Source: Mycobacterium sp.
Lineage (GTDB): Bacteria > Actinomycetota > Actinomycetes > Mycobacteriales > Mycobacteriaceae
DNA: 60,084 nt
Direction: 5' to 3'
Assembly: GCF_025933915.1 (NCBI RefSeq)
Contig: NZ_JAICZA010000009.1
Coordinates: 1 to 60,084 of the forward strand
In this document: in pieces, positions 1-8,506 of the stretch
Layout: each line of letters begins with the position of its first letter
Position numbering within the stretch: the stretch's first letter is position 1
The notes under the pieces: model-generated
Database searches by the model: none
The model's input: only the letters and a program-made list of their open reading frames with translations
Told to the model about the DNA's origin: nothing
Position numbers and translations under genes: made by a program

Positions 1-327
1 GTGGCCTTCACCCGCCAGGCCCTTGGCCGCCCCGCACAGCCCACCGCGCATCAAGTGCACACACCCGAAATCGAGCTCACGTCGGCAACGACGGCGCGCG
101 GGATATGGGCGCTGCAAGACGTCGTGCGTTTCGGGCCCGGGGTAACCCTGGTCGGCTACGGCCACTACCACGAAACCTACGAAAACATCGCCGGCCGATG
201 GCTTATCAAGAGCTCCAAGCTAACTCGCCTCCGTGAGGACATCGTGACTCCACTATTCTCGATCTACGTGTCCCCCCGAATTCGCACGGCGATAGGCAAA
301 ATCGCCGGCCGGCTGATGGATCGGTGA
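1..327 (+). CDS. SnoaL-like (NTF2-fold) protein, C-terminal part
   Basis: The reading frame is open from the first base, so the gene probably begins upstream of the window and the GTG at base 1 need not be the start. The last 60 residues (GYGHYHETYENIAGRWLIKS region, then a basic tail) resemble the final beta strands of SnoaL-like/NTF2-fold proteins, which serve as small hydrolases, isomerases or binding proteins. No catalytic residue can be assigned. It ends 7 bases before the next gene on the same strand, an NAD-dependent epimerase-like protein, so the two are probably co-transcribed. Family call moderate; function unknown. Confidence 0.55.
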   Translation: MAFTRQALGRPAQPTAHQVHTPEIELTSATTARGIWALQDVVRFGPGVTLVGYGHYHETYENIAGRWLIKSSKLTRLREDIVTPLFSIYVSPRIRTAIGKIAGRLMDR

Positions 328-334
328 CGCGCCC

Positions 335-1435
335 ATGACTGTCAACACGGTTCTGGTCACCGGCGCGTTCGGACAAGTCGGCAGGCGCTGCACGCAAACC
401 CTGCTCGACCGGGGGCGCACCGTCGTCGCGATGGACCTGCGCAACGACAACACCGTCGCCGTCGAACGAGCACTGACCGCCGCCGGGCACCCGGGGACGC
501 TGATCCCCGCCTACACCGATCTGCTGGACGCCGACGCGGTGCGTGATCTGGTCGCCGCCCACCGGCCCGGAGCCATCGTTCACCTGGCCGCCGTCGTCTC
601 CCCACCGTCGTATCGCAATCCCGGCTTGGCCCGGCGCGTCAACGTGGGTGGCACCGAAAACCTATTGGCGGCCTGCGCCGCACTCCCCCGCCGGCCGCTG
701 TTCCTCATGGCGTCCAGCGCCGCGGTGTACGGATCGCGGAACCCCTTCCGCCAGCCCGAGCGGATCACCCCGGACACCCCCGTCAACCCCATCGATCAGT
801 ACGGCCAGGACAAAGTGCTTGCCGAGGCGGCGATCCGCGCCAGCGGCCTGCCCTACGCGCTCTACCGGCTCGCCGGCGTCATCTCGCCGGACACCCAGGC
901 CGGTATCAACGGTGACTACCTCACGCTGATGCGTTCGATGCCGAGCGACAACCGCATTCATGCGGTGGACGCGCGTGACGTGGCGCTGGCGTTCGCCAAT
1001 GGCGTCGATCGCGAAGCGACCATTTCGGGCAAGGTGTTGCTCATCGGCGGCAACGAAACGTACGTGCTCCGACAGCACGTCCTGCAAGACGACATCATGA
1101 CCGCCGCCGGTCTGGGCCCGCTCGGCCCGTCGGCCGGCCTGCCCGGCGACCCGGATGACGACCGCGGCTGGAGTTTCACCGGCTGGTACGACACCAGCGA
1201 AGCGCAGGCGCTGCTCGACTTTCAAGAGCACGACTGGCAGCAGACCGTGGCCTGGCTGGCCGAGTCGCAGGGCCCCATGCGCATCGTGCTCCGGCTGCTC
1301 GGCCCGATCTTGCGCCCGGTGCTGCGTACCATCCTGCTGGTGCAGCGCCGGCTGGAGGGACGCGGCCCCTACGCCGACCCGTGGGCGTTGATCGAAAAGA
1401 AGTATGGCACAGCGGCATTGGCCAGCATCGACTAG
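335..1435 (+). CDS. NAD-dependent epimerase/dehydratase family protein
   Basis: A 366-aa extended SDR. The N-terminus has the Rossmann nucleotide-binding motif GAFGQVG (about residues 10-16). The active-site region shows an SSAAVYG stretch (catalytic Ser) and YGQDK, giving the YxxxK pair. Such proteins oxidise, reduce or epimerise sugar-nucleotide, steroid or other hydroxylated substrates; the substrate here cannot be told. The C-terminus adds a hydrophobic/basic segment (ILRPVLRTILLVQRR) that may touch the membrane. ATG start 7 bases after the preceding SnoaL-like gene. It converges with the next reductase gene, the two stop codons overlapping by 4 bases. Confidence 0.85.
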   Translation: MTVNTVLVTGAFGQVGRRCTQTLLDRGRTVVAMDLRNDNTVAVERALTAAGHPGTLIPAYTDLLDADAVRDLVAAHRPGAIVHLAAVVSPPSYRNPGLARRVNVGGTENLLAACAALPRRPLFLMASSAAVYGSRNPFRQPERITPDTPVNPIDQYGQDKVLAEAAIRASGLPYALYRLAGVISPDTQAGINGDYLTLMRSMPSDNRIHAVDARDVALAFANGVDREATISGKVLLIGGNETYVLRQHVLQDDIMTAAGLGPLGPSAGLPGDPDDDRGWSFTGWYDTSEAQALLDFQEHDWQQTVAWLAESQGPMRIVLRLLGPILRPVLRTILLVQRRLEGRGPYADPWALIEKKYGTAALASID

Positions 1436-2424
1436 CGTGACGCGAAGAAGACCGCGGCTTTGCGGATCGAGTCCTCGACGGGTTCCGGCGTCCATCCCAG
1501 TTCACGGGTGGCCTTGCCGTGGTCCAGCGGCGACATCAGTTCGGCCATCCGCATCCCCGCATAGGCGAACGGCAAGTCGCGCCGCGACAGTCTCGCCGCC
1601 AGGTCGTTGACCCGCGCCCCGGCGCGCAGCACCGACATCGGGATGCCGATGCGCGGCGGCGGTCTGCCGACGGCGGTGGCCGCGATCTCGTGCAACTCCC
1701 GGACGCTCATGTACCGGTCGGAGACGATGTAGCGTTCGCCGTTGCATCCGTGCTCGGCGGCGAGAAGCATTGCCCTGGCGGCGTCTTCGATGCCCACCAC
1801 CTCGGCCGAGTAACCGAAATAGAACGGGAACCGGCCCTTGGCGACCAGGGCGATCAGCGAGCCATGCGGGGTCGGCGCATAGTCCCCGGGGCCGTAAGTC
1901 GTGGAGATACACAGCGCCACGCCGGGCAGCCCCTTATCGCGTGCGTACGACAGCAGCAGGTCTTCGCCTGCCACCCGCGCTTCGATGTATGCACCGCCCT
2001 GATCCCAGTTATGCGCGTCGGATTCGGTGACCGGTTTGCTGTCGCTGATCGCCAAAGCGCCCGTGGTGCTGGTGTATACGAATCTCTTCAAGTCGGCGTC
2101 CAGGGCCGCGTTCAGTACATGTCGCAATCCCTCGACGTTGGTGCGAAACAGCGGCGCCGGATCACGCAACCACATTCTGGCGTCCACGACGCAGTAATAG
2201 ACGACGTCGCAGCCCGCCATCGCGGCGCGCAGAACAGCGTCGTCGAATACGTCGCCGTAGCAGCGCTCGACATCGAGATCATCGATGCCTGCGGTGGAGC
2301 TGGTGCGGCGCAACATGACTCGCACGTCTTCGCCCGCAGCCACCAGCTGTCGTGTGACGTGTGATCCCAGAAACCCGCTCGCGCCGATCACCAGTTTCTT
2401 GTTGGCCACTAGCGGTCGATCCAT
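1432..2424 (-). CDS. NAD(P)-dependent epimerase/reductase (DFR-like extended SDR)
   Basis: A 330-aa extended SDR with an N-terminal GASGFLG motif after a beta strand, the phrase VYTSTTGAL for the catalytic Ser/Thr region, and a dihydroflavonol-reductase/3-beta-HSD style architecture. Predicted role is reduction or oxidation of a hydroxyl/keto group on an unknown substrate. The ATG overlaps the 3' end of the upstream aldo-keto reductase gene by 16 bases on the same strand, so the pair is probably translated from one transcript. A start one or a few codons further in (before [10 protein letters not shown]) is possible. Confidence 0.85.
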   Translation of the reverse strand: MDRPLVANKKLVIGASGFLGSHVTRQLVAAGEDVRVMLRRTSSTAGIDDLDVERCYGDVFDDAVLRAAMAGCDVVYYCVVDARMWLRDPAPLFRTNVEGLRHVLNAALDADLKRFVYTSTTGALAISDSKPVTESDAHNWDQGGAYIEARVAGEDLLLSYARDKGLPGVALCISTTYGPGDYAPTPHGSLIALVAKGRFPFYFGYSAEVVGIEDAARAMLLAAEHGCNGERYIVSDRYMSVRELHEIAATAVGRPPPRIGIPMSVLRAGARVNDLAARLSRRDLPFAYAGMRMAELMSPLDHGKATRELGWTPEPVEDSIRKAAVFFASR

Positions 2425-3380
2425 GCCATTTGCGCCTCAGCGTGGTGGCCTCCCACGGGCGGGGTGAGGCGGTCGAGCCGGGCCAGTTGGTCGGCGGTCA
2501 GCTCTATCGCGTCCGCCGCGACGTTTTCTTCCAGGCGCGTCACGCGCTTGGTGCCCGGGATCGGCACGATGTCGGGGCCTTTCGCCAGCAACCAGGCCAA
2601 CGCGACCTGAGCCGCCGTGGCGCCGACGTCAGCGCTGATGTCGCGCACTTCGTCCGCGCAGCGCAGGTTGTGCTGGAAGTTGTCGTCGAAGAACCGCGGG
2701 TTTGTCTTGCGGTAGTCGGTGTCGGGAAGCTCCTGGGTGGAGCGCACGGTACCGGTGAGGAAGCCGCGACCCAGCGGTGAGTAGGCGACAAACCCGATCC
2801 CCAGCTCGCGCAGCGACGGCAATATCGCCTCTTCTTGGTCGCGCGTCCAGAGCGAATACTCCGATTGGACGGCCGTGACCGGATGCACCGCGTGCGCGCG
2901 GCGGATGGTCTCCACGCCGACTTCGGAAAGGCCGATGTGCCGGATCTTCCCGGCCGCGACGAGCTCGGTCAGCACCGACATCGTGTCTTCGATCGGGGTC
3001 TGGCGATCGAGGCGATGCTGGTAGTACAGATCGATGCGATCGGTTCCCAGTCGTTGCAGTGAACCGTCCACCGCGAGACGGACATTCGCAGGGCTGCTGT
3101 CGAGTCCGTCACGGCCGGTGTGCGAGATGAGACCGAATTTCGTCGCCAACACCACCTGATCGCGCCGGCCCCGCAGCGCGCGGGCTAGAAGTTCCTCGTT
3201 CACGTAGGGGCCGTAAACCTCGGCGGTGTCGATCAGGGTGACACCCAGGTCGATGGCGCGATGAACGGTACGGATCGATTCGGCGTCGTCGCTGCCGGCG
3301 CCGGCATAGGCCACCGACATTCCCATCGCTCCCAGGCCCAGGCGACCCACCTCGAGGTTGGCGAGACGAGCTTGTTTCAT
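2409..3380 (-). CDS. Aldo/keto reductase
   Basis: A 323-aa AKR-fold oxidoreductase, full length for the family. The catalytic tetrad is visible in order: Asp and Tyr in LIDTAEVYG, Lys in VVLATKFG, and His in DLYYQHRLD. The C-terminal NADPH-binding loop [13 protein letters not shown] is of the AKR13/YakC type. It reduces carbonyl compounds with NADPH; physiological substrate unknown. First gene of a two-gene minus-strand unit with the DFR-like reductase. The ATG is chosen because the conserved fold begins about ten residues later; no strong ribosome site is visible. It is divergent from the acyltransferase gene. Confidence 0.92.
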   Translation of the reverse strand: MKQARLANLEVGRLGLGAMGMSVAYAGAGSDDAESIRTVHRAIDLGVTLIDTAEVYGPYVNEELLARALRGRRDQVVLATKFGLISHTGRDGLDSSPANVRLAVDGSLQRLGTDRIDLYYQHRLDRQTPIEDTMSVLTELVAAGKIRHIGLSEVGVETIRRAHAVHPVTAVQSEYSLWTRDQEEAILPSLRELGIGFVAYSPLGRGFLTGTVRSTQELPDTDYRKTNPRFFDDNFQHNLRCADEVRDISADVGATAAQVALAWLLAKGPDIVPIPGTKRVTRLEENVAADAIELTADQLARLDRLTPPVGGHHAEAQMAWIDR

Positions 3381-3463
3381 GGAGTCATTGTGCGCCCAGC
3401 GACTTCACGCCATGGGACGGGTACCGTTGCGCGGGTGCACCGCATCAATGTTGCCGCGATCCG

Positions 3464-4798
3464 ATGGACGACGTAGCGGCTGCGCGACCGGCCCGCAATC
3501 TGGCGGTGGATTTCTACCGCGCCTCGGGCGTGGTACTCATCGTGCTGGGCCATTGGCTGGCCGGTTCGGTGACCTACCACGACGGGCAATTCGGCCGCGA
3601 GAACCCACTGCTCGACATGCCGTGGACGCAATGGCTGACGTGGATTTTCCAGGCGGTCCCAGTGTTTTTCTTCGTGGCCGGTTACGCCGGAGCCGTGTCG
3701 TGGGCCCACCGCCGCGACGCCGACAGTTTCTCGCGCCAGGCCTGGATTCGGCACCGGCTGGCTCGGGTGCTGGGACCCACGACGGTCTACGTCGCGCTGG
3801 TTTCGGTGATCGTGGTGGTTCTGCATGCCCGGCAGGTGCCGGGCACGGTGCTGGAATACGCGGGCTGGGCGGTCGCCATGCACCTGTGGTTCCTCGCCGT
3901 GTACGTGTTGGTGGTGTCACTGACGCCCATTGCCGTTGCGGCACACAACCGTTGGGGCCTCAGGGTGCCGGTAGTGCTGGCCGCGGGGGTCGCGCTTGTC
4001 GACGCCGTCTCGCTCGGGGGCCATGTCCCCTATGTCGGCTGGCTGAACTATCTGCTGTGCTGGGGCCTGCTCTACCAGCTCGGGATCGCCTGGCACGGTG
4101 GGCTACTGGCCAGCCGCAGACCGGTGCTGCTCGCCGCCGGTTCGACCGTCGCTCTGGCGCTGCTGATCCGAGTGGGACCATATCCGGTCAGCATGATCGG
4201 CGTTCCGGGCCAGGCGATCGAGAACACGACGCCCCCGACGGTGGCGATGATGGCGTTCGCGTGTGCGCAAGCCGGATTGGCGATGGCACTCGCGGCGATG
4301 CTCGACCGCGTCTTGCGCCGCCGCCCGGTGCAGCGCGTGTTGTCGACCGCCAATGCCAACGTGATGGCCCTCTACCTTTGGCACATGATTCCGGTCGTGA
4401 TCGTCGCGATCGTCGCGTATCCGGCCGGGCTGATACCGCAGCCACCCGAGGGCTCGACGGCGTGGTGGCTGGTCCGGCTGGAGTGGATCACGATCCTCAG
4501 CGTGGTGACGGCGGCGCAAATGCTGCTGTTGTGGTGGCAGCGGCGGTTCTTCGCGGTTCCGCTGCGCACGTTCGGCCTACCGCTGGGCGATCGCTGGGCC
4601 GAGGCGGTCATGCTGATCGGCGCCGTCCTCGCCGCAGTTGGGCTGCACCTCTTGGCCCAGGGCGGATTCGCACCGGACGGGCGATTCTCGTGGCCGGCCG
4701 CGGGTGTGTTCTTCGCCGGGGCGGTGTTGGTGGCGGTGCGGCCCAGATCCCCGTCACCCGTCACCGTCCCCAGTTCGCAGCGCCGTCCGAGCGCTTAA
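3464..4798 (+). CDS. Acyltransferase family 3 integral membrane protein
   Basis: A 444-aa multi-pass membrane protein. The N-terminus has the acyltransferase-3 signature: a first helix with FYRASG then VLIVLGHW, whose His is the conserved catalytic one, followed by VPVFFFVAGYAGA in helix 2. About ten hydrophobic segments follow, ending in a short basic tail. Members move acyl groups onto sugars, lipids or glycans at the membrane. It resembles the mycobacterial Rv0228-type acyltransferases (recalled, not searched). Transcribed alone and divergent from the aldo/keto reductase; the start is ATG with a weak ribosome site. Confidence 0.85.
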   Translation: MDDVAAARPARNLAVDFYRASGVVLIVLGHWLAGSVTYHDGQFGRENPLLDMPWTQWLTWIFQAVPVFFFVAGYAGAVSWAHRRDADSFSRQAWIRHRLARVLGPTTVYVALVSVIVVVLHARQVPGTVLEYAGWAVAMHLWFLAVYVLVVSLTPIAVAAHNRWGLRVPVVLAAGVALVDAVSLGGHVPYVGWLNYLLCWGLLYQLGIAWHGGLLASRRPVLLAAGSTVALALLIRVGPYPVSMIGVPGQAIENTTPPTVAMMAFACAQAGLAMALAAMLDRVLRRRPVQRVLSTANANVMALYLWHMIPVVIVAIVAYPAGLIPQPPEGSTAWWLVRLEWITILSVVTAAQMLLLWWQRRFFAVPLRTFGLPLGDRWAEAVMLIGAVLAAVGLHLLAQGGFAPDGRFSWPAAGVFFAGAVLVAVRPRSPSPVTVPSSQRRPSA

Positions 4799-4853
4799 CG
4801 ATGGGCCGGTCGTCGTGACCGCCCGGAGTAAGCGACTTACGACCTCCCGAGAG

Positions 4854-4867
4854 GGGCCCTAGGGCCC
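4854..4867. terminator. GC-rich 14-bp perfect palindrome, possible terminator
   Basis: GGGCCCTAGGGCCC is self-complementary, 55 bases after the acyltransferase stop. A second short dyad (GTAAG-CGA-CTTAC, about 4827-4839) lies just before it. No U-tract follows, which is common for mycobacterial hairpins, so termination is only one reading. The rest of 4799-4971 holds a 10-bp palindrome AGCCTAGGCT at 4929-4938 ahead of the next gene. Confidence 0.35.
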
Positions 4868-4971
4868 TGTTCGGGGTGATATCCGGCGAGAAACGTTTCC
4901 GTCAAGGCTCGGAATACCTGAGCAGTTGAGCCTAGGCTAGACGGAGACACCCTCGCTAAGGGAGTACACAG

Positions 4972-5277
4972 ATGTCGCACGCTACGCTCCACACCAGCCA
5001 CGGCCCTCAGCAGCGCTCGCAGGATGCCCAGCTCTTAAAGGAGTCCGGGGTACACAAGCTCGTCATCGCGGACCGCGACGGCAACTGCTTGGCGTTCGTA
5101 TTGGCATGGGACAGCTTCGAGTACGACGCCGAGACGGATACCTTTGTGTGCGTCGCCGACGACGATGGCAGAGAGCTCATGACCGTGTACACCGCCGGCG
5201 AGATAAAGCCGGCGCCCAACGCGAACACGTATGTCATCACCGCGCCGGATAGATTCGGTGGCCCCAGGGCGCTGTAA
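4972..5277 (+). CDS. Hypothetical small acidic protein (101 aa)
   Basis: I do not recognise this family. ATG is preceded by a good ribosome site (AAGGGAG, 8-base spacer). The product is soluble, acidic and rich in beta-prone segments: KLVIADRDGN, FVLAWDSFEYDAETDTFVCV, ELMTVYTAGEI. It has no signal peptide, membrane segment or cysteine cluster beyond two Cys. It stands alone between the acyltransferase and a TetR gene, with a 10-bp palindrome 34 bases upstream that may be its operator. Coding status is supported by the ribosome site and a normal amino-acid profile. Confidence 0.6.
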   Translation: MSHATLHTSHGPQQRSQDAQLLKESGVHKLVIADRDGNCLAFVLAWDSFEYDAETDTFVCVADDDGRELMTVYTAGEIKPAPNANTYVITAPDRFGGPRAL

Positions 5278-5454
5278 CCCCGGCTGACCGTCGGACCGAT
5301 CTGCTCGCGGCGGTGTCTCACACGCCATTCTGGACGGCAGGTCGAAGGGTTTCGGGACCCGATCGCCGAGGGCACCAACGGCACTGCGGCTTCACGCTGA
5401 CGGCGCCGCCCGCTACCTGCCATCCCGCTCGTGGGATCTTGACATCGCGAAACT

Positions 5455-5477
5455 TATGATAGACCGTTCGTACGGTT
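5455..5477 (+). promoter_or_regulatory. TetR gene -10 box and operator-like dyad (site 1)
   Basis: TATGAT (5455-5460) is a good -10 element 38 bases before the TetR start codon. It is followed by the interrupted dyad GACCGTTCGTACGGTT (5462-5477; arms ACCGT/ACGGT, 4-base spacer). The dyad would lie over the transcription start, the usual place for autorepression. A TTGACA at 5439-5444 is only 10 bases from the -10 and so is not its -35. Closely related sites are at 6284-6299 and 6465-6476. Confidence 0.6.
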
Positions 5478-5497
5478 AGTTTGAGTGAAGGTGGAAG

Positions 5498-6169
5498 ATG
5501 CCCCGATCGCCTGGCAGGCGTGGCGAGATTTTCGACGCGTTTGTCCGCTATGTCGCCGAACGCGGCTACGACAGAACGAATATGGGCGACATCGCCGATG
5601 AGCTTGGCATGTCGAAGGGCACCATCGTTCATCACTTCGGGACCAAAGTGCAGATGTTGCGGGAGCTCGAGGAAGCCCACCTCGCCCGCCAACTCGGCGC
5701 GCTGCAGATGGCATGGGCACGTCTTCCCGCACCGCACGAACGGATCGCCGCCATCATTTACGCCTCCGCGCTGCTGCAAGTGGTCACCCGCGATGCGACT
5801 GTGGCGAGCCAGCGCGAGGTGGTTCAGTTGTTCGATGACCCGGCGATGCAGCAAGTGCGAAAGCTGCACCAACAATTGCAAACCCTCGCGATTGACGAGA
5901 TCCGCAGTGGGATAGCGAGTGGCGTGTTCCGAAACGTCGACGTCGAACTGGCCGCGCTGCAGCTGTGGGGATCGCTGCAATGGATGTGGGTGTGGTTCGA
6001 CCCCACTGGTTCCTGGACGCCCGAACAGGTCGGGGCGGCCTTCGTCGACGTGTTCCTCGGCGGACTGCTGCTCGACCGTCTGGGCCTCAGCAGGTGGGCG
6101 GACCCTTCCGCGGACGTCGTCTCGGTGGTGCGCGAATGCCTCGCCACGGTCACGGCTCCGGCAAATTGA
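5498..6169 (+). CDS. TetR/AcrR family transcriptional regulator (adjacent to mce operon)
   Basis: A 223-aa one-component regulator. The N-terminal helix-turn-helix (about residues 10-55) contains GDIADELGMSKGTIVHHFGT, typical of TetR recognition helices. The remaining 170 residues are the all-helical ligand domain. ATG with a GGTGGAAG ribosome site. It lies upstream of the mce operon on the same strand, separated by 665 bases. A dyad over its own promoter recurs at two places before yrbEA, so it probably represses itself and the mce operon until it binds a lipid-like or acyl-CoA ligand. It is not the two-domain Mce3R type, being half that length. Confidence 0.88.
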   Translation: MPRSPGRRGEIFDAFVRYVAERGYDRTNMGDIADELGMSKGTIVHHFGTKVQMLRELEEAHLARQLGALQMAWARLPAPHERIAAIIYASALLQVVTRDATVASQREVVQLFDDPAMQQVRKLHQQLQTLAIDEIRSGIASGVFRNVDVELAALQLWGSLQWMWVWFDPTGSWTPEQVGAAFVDVFLGGLLLDRLGLSRWADPSADVVSVVRECLATVTAPAN

Positions 6170-6283
6170 CCGGATAGCCTCGAACACGTTATGCGGGAAG
6201 GGATTTGATCCCTACCATGACCCCTTTGATGCGCCTGGCCCTCCTTAGCCGACTCCGCCGAGCGCACACGGCACAGCTGCCGC

Positions 6284-6299
6284 AACTGTACGGACGGTC
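6284..6299. promoter_or_regulatory. Operator-like site 2, shared with the TetR promoter
   Basis: On the minus strand this reads GACCGTCCGTACAGTT, identical to the site over the TetR promoter (5462-5477) at 14 of 16 positions. It sits 160 bases before the mce promoter site. Two near-identical 16-mers flanking one TetR gene suggest shared binding; no binding data are available. Confidence 0.5.
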
Positions 6300-6458
6300 G
6301 GTTTATGCCCGATCCTTTCTTTGTCGACGAGTTTGACACGGCCCCGGGATCACGCGATTGCGGCTCAAATGACCTGGTAATAGCACAAATAGCGCTGACT
6401 CAGCGCCAGCTGATGTCCGCAGGATTTGCGGTACCGCGCGACCGGGCGGCCCAAGTTA

Positions 6459-6488
6459 TTGACTGACCGTACGGTCTAATGCCATAGT
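6459..6488 (+). promoter_or_regulatory. mce operon promoter with operator in the spacer (site 3)
   Basis: TTGACT (6459-6464) and CATAGT (6483-6488) are spaced 18 bases as -35 and -10. The perfect 12-bp palindrome GACCGTACGGTC (6465-6476) fills the spacer. It shares ACCGT/ACGGT arms with the two other sites. A repressor bound here would block RNA polymerase. The predicted start point is near 6495, leaving a long untranslated leader. Confidence 0.55.
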
Positions 6489-6834
6489 TGCTGCGTGGCG
6501 CAAACGAGGGCGGTATGGAGCTGAGAGCACAGTCCCGGAGTGCCGGTCGGGGGGATCACCTGGTCGACGGGCGTCGGGAACGAGGCGATGCGGCACGCCG
6601 CGCGGAATGCGGCACCTTATTGAACCGGAACCTGGACCAAAGAAGCCCGCAGTCTTCGTCACTCCAGCGGTATTCGAAAATTTCTGTGGGGCAGCGATTT
6701 CCACGCGGCGTCCGCTCGACGGGCCGGTGGCCGAATCGGAATCGAGATCTGCATCCCGCGACTGTGCGCGACCCGCTCGGACGGTCAGCGGAGACCTTGC
6801 GACTCGTCGGATGGTCACGTCGGGGGCAACGCAG

Positions 6835-7629
6835 ATGACGACCTCGCACCTGTTCGCCAGCAAAGTAGGCCAGAGGATTCGTCCGGGCGCGGAAGTGGCC
6901 GGGGGGTTCTTCCGGATGTGCGTACTCACGGGCAAAGCCCTCACGCAGCCCTTCGAATGGCGCGAGTTCATCGTGAACGGCTGGTTCCTCATGCGGGTGT
7001 CGCTGTTGCCCACCATCGCGGTGTCCATCCCGGAGACCGTGCTGCTCATTTTCACGCTCAATGTCCTGCTGGCCGAGTTCGGCGCCGCCGACGTTTCCGG
7101 TGCTGGCGCCGGGATCGGCGCGGTCACCCAGCTCGGCCCGATCGTGACCGTGCTTGTGGTCGCCGGCGCAGGGGGCACCGCCATCTGCGCCGACCTCGGC
7201 GCGCGGACCATCCGCGAGGAGATCGATGCCCTCGAAGTGCTCGGCATCGATCCGATCCATCGGCTGGTGGTGCCCCGCGTCGTCGCCTCCACAGTGGTTG
7301 CGGTGCTGCTCAACGGTCTGGTGATCGGTGTCGGTCTGGGCGGCGGCTACCTCTTCAGCGTGTACCTACAGAACGTCTCGAGCGGTGCCTACCTCTCCAC
7401 GTTGACGGCGCTCACCGGCTTACCCGAGGTCGTGATCGCCTTCGTCAAGGCCGCGATATTCGGGCTGATCGCCGGCCTGGTCGGCTGTTACCGGGGGCTG
7501 ATCGTTCGCGGCGGCTCCAAAGGCTTGGGCACCGCCGTCAACGAGACGGTCGTGCTCTGCTTCATCGCGCTCTTCGCGGTCAACGCGGCACTGACCACCA
7601 TCGGCGTCCGGTTCGGAACGGGCCGCTGA
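6835..7629 (+). CDS. yrbEA: Mce operon permease YrbEA (MlaE family)
   Basis: Integral membrane permease of an Mce lipid importer, the counterpart of MlaE. With the ATG at 6835 it is 264 aa, matching the usual 265; this start has a GGGGGCAA ribosome site. An in-frame ATG at 6811 would add 8 residues, and the frame stays open further upstream but reads as Arg-rich noise. Several hydrophobic helices and the conserved cytoplasmic segment IREEIDALEVLGIDPIHRLV, where MlaE proteins contact the ATPase, are present. First gene of an eight-gene operon; one base separates it from yrbEB. The ATPase MceG is encoded elsewhere in known mycobacteria. Confidence 0.93.
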   Translation: MTTSHLFASKVGQRIRPGAEVAGGFFRMCVLTGKALTQPFEWREFIVNGWFLMRVSLLPTIAVSIPETVLLIFTLNVLLAEFGAADVSGAGAGIGAVTQLGPIVTVLVVAGAGGTAICADLGARTIREEIDALEVLGIDPIHRLVVPRVVASTVVAVLLNGLVIGVGLGGGYLFSVYLQNVSSGAYLSTLTALTGLPEVVIAFVKAAIFGLIAGLVGCYRGLIVRGGSKGLGTAVNETVVLCFIALFAVNAALTTIGVRFGTGR

Positions 7630-7630
7630 C

Positions 7631-8500
7631 ATGGCGACGGTGGCAGCCCTGCGCGTCCGGTTCCCGCGGACCACCGCCGTTCTCCATCGCTACGGGGACA
7701 CCCCCACCCGGCCACTGGTCGAGGTCGGGCAGATGGTCTGGTTCGCACTGACCACCATCAGCCTGATTCCGTTCGCCATACACCGCTACCGCAGGGAGCT
7801 GGTACGGATGGTCGCCCAGATGGGGATGGGCACCGGTGCGATGGCCGTGGCCGGTGGCACGGCCGCCATCGTCGGCTTCATCACCCTGTCCGCGGGCTCA
7901 TTGGTCGCGATCCAGGGCTTCGCGTCGTTGGGCAACATCGGCGTCGAGGCGTTCACCGGATTCTTGGCGGCAATGGTCAACGTGCGGTTCGTGGCGCCGG
8001 TCGCGGCCGGCCAGGCGCTGGCGGCGACGGTCGGCGCGGGCGCCACCGCCGAATTGGGTGCCATGCGCATCAGCGAGGAGATCGACGCCCTGGAGGTGAT
8101 GAGCATCAGGTCGGTCGCCTATCTGGCGTCGACTCGGGTGGTGGCCGGTCTCGTCGTGATCATCCCGCTCTACGGGTTGGCGATCACCCTGGCCTTCCTG
8201 TCCGCGCAAGTCACCACGGTGTTGCTCTACGGGCAGTCGATCGGCACCTACAACCACTACTTCCATACATTCCTGCGCCTCAATGACGTTGGCTGGTCAT
8301 TCGCGGAGGTGACACTCGTCGCCGTGGTCGTGATGACCACCCACTGCTACTACGGTTACACCGCCAGCGGCGGGCCGGTCGGCGTCGGTGAAGCGGTCGG
8401 TCGCTCGATGAGGCTGTCGTTGATCACCATCGTCGTCGTGGTCGTACTGACCGCGATGTCGGTCTACGGCAAAAACCCCAACTTCAATCTCACGGTGTGA
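7631..8500 (+). CDS. yrbEB: Mce operon permease YrbEB (MlaE family)
   Basis: A 289-aa second MlaE-type permease, pairing with YrbEA in the inner membrane. It carries the same coupling segment (ISEEIDALEVMSIRSVAYL) and hydrophobic helices. The N-terminus is longer than in YrbEA, as usual for YrbEB. It starts one base after yrbEA stops and ends 6 bases before mceA, so all are one transcript. Together they form the channel through which Mce proteins deliver lipid substrates such as sterols or fatty acids. The operon's substrate cannot be read from the sequence. Confidence 0.93.
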   Translation: MATVAALRVRFPRTTAVLHRYGDTPTRPLVEVGQMVWFALTTISLIPFAIHRYRRELVRMVAQMGMGTGAMAVAGGTAAIVGFITLSAGSLVAIQGFASLGNIGVEAFTGFLAAMVNVRFVAPVAAGQALAATVGAGATAELGAMRISEEIDALEVMSIRSVAYLASTRVVAGLVVIIPLYGLAITLAFLSAQVTTVLLYGQSIGTYNHYFHTFLRLNDVGWSFAEVTLVAVVVMTTHCYYGYTASGGPVGVGEAVGRSMRLSLITIVVVVVLTAMSVYGKNPNFNLTV

Positions 8501-8506
8501 CCCCCC

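Larger units (their letters stand above)
6170..6834. other. 665-bp non-coding regulatory region before the mce operon
   Basis: I see no convincing gene here; the open frames are Arg-rich and lack ribosome sites. It contains four inverted repeats. AGGGAT-TTG-ATCCCT (6199-6213) lies 30 bases after the TetR stop and may end that transcript. Then come the operator-like site at 6284-6299, GCGCTG-ACT-CAGCGC (6392-6406), and the operator/promoter at 6459-6488. From that promoter a leader of about 340 bases precedes yrbEA. Confidence 0.6.

Noticed and set aside
5439-5460. TTGACA with TATGAT as a complete TetR promoter
   Set aside because: The spacer is only 10 bases; only the -10 was kept.
6488-6834. 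Open frames between the mce promoter and yrbEA that could lengthen YrbEA or encode a small protein
   Set aside because: They are Arg-rich, lack ribosome sites, and would make YrbEA longer than the usual 265 aa; the ATG at 6835 fits better.
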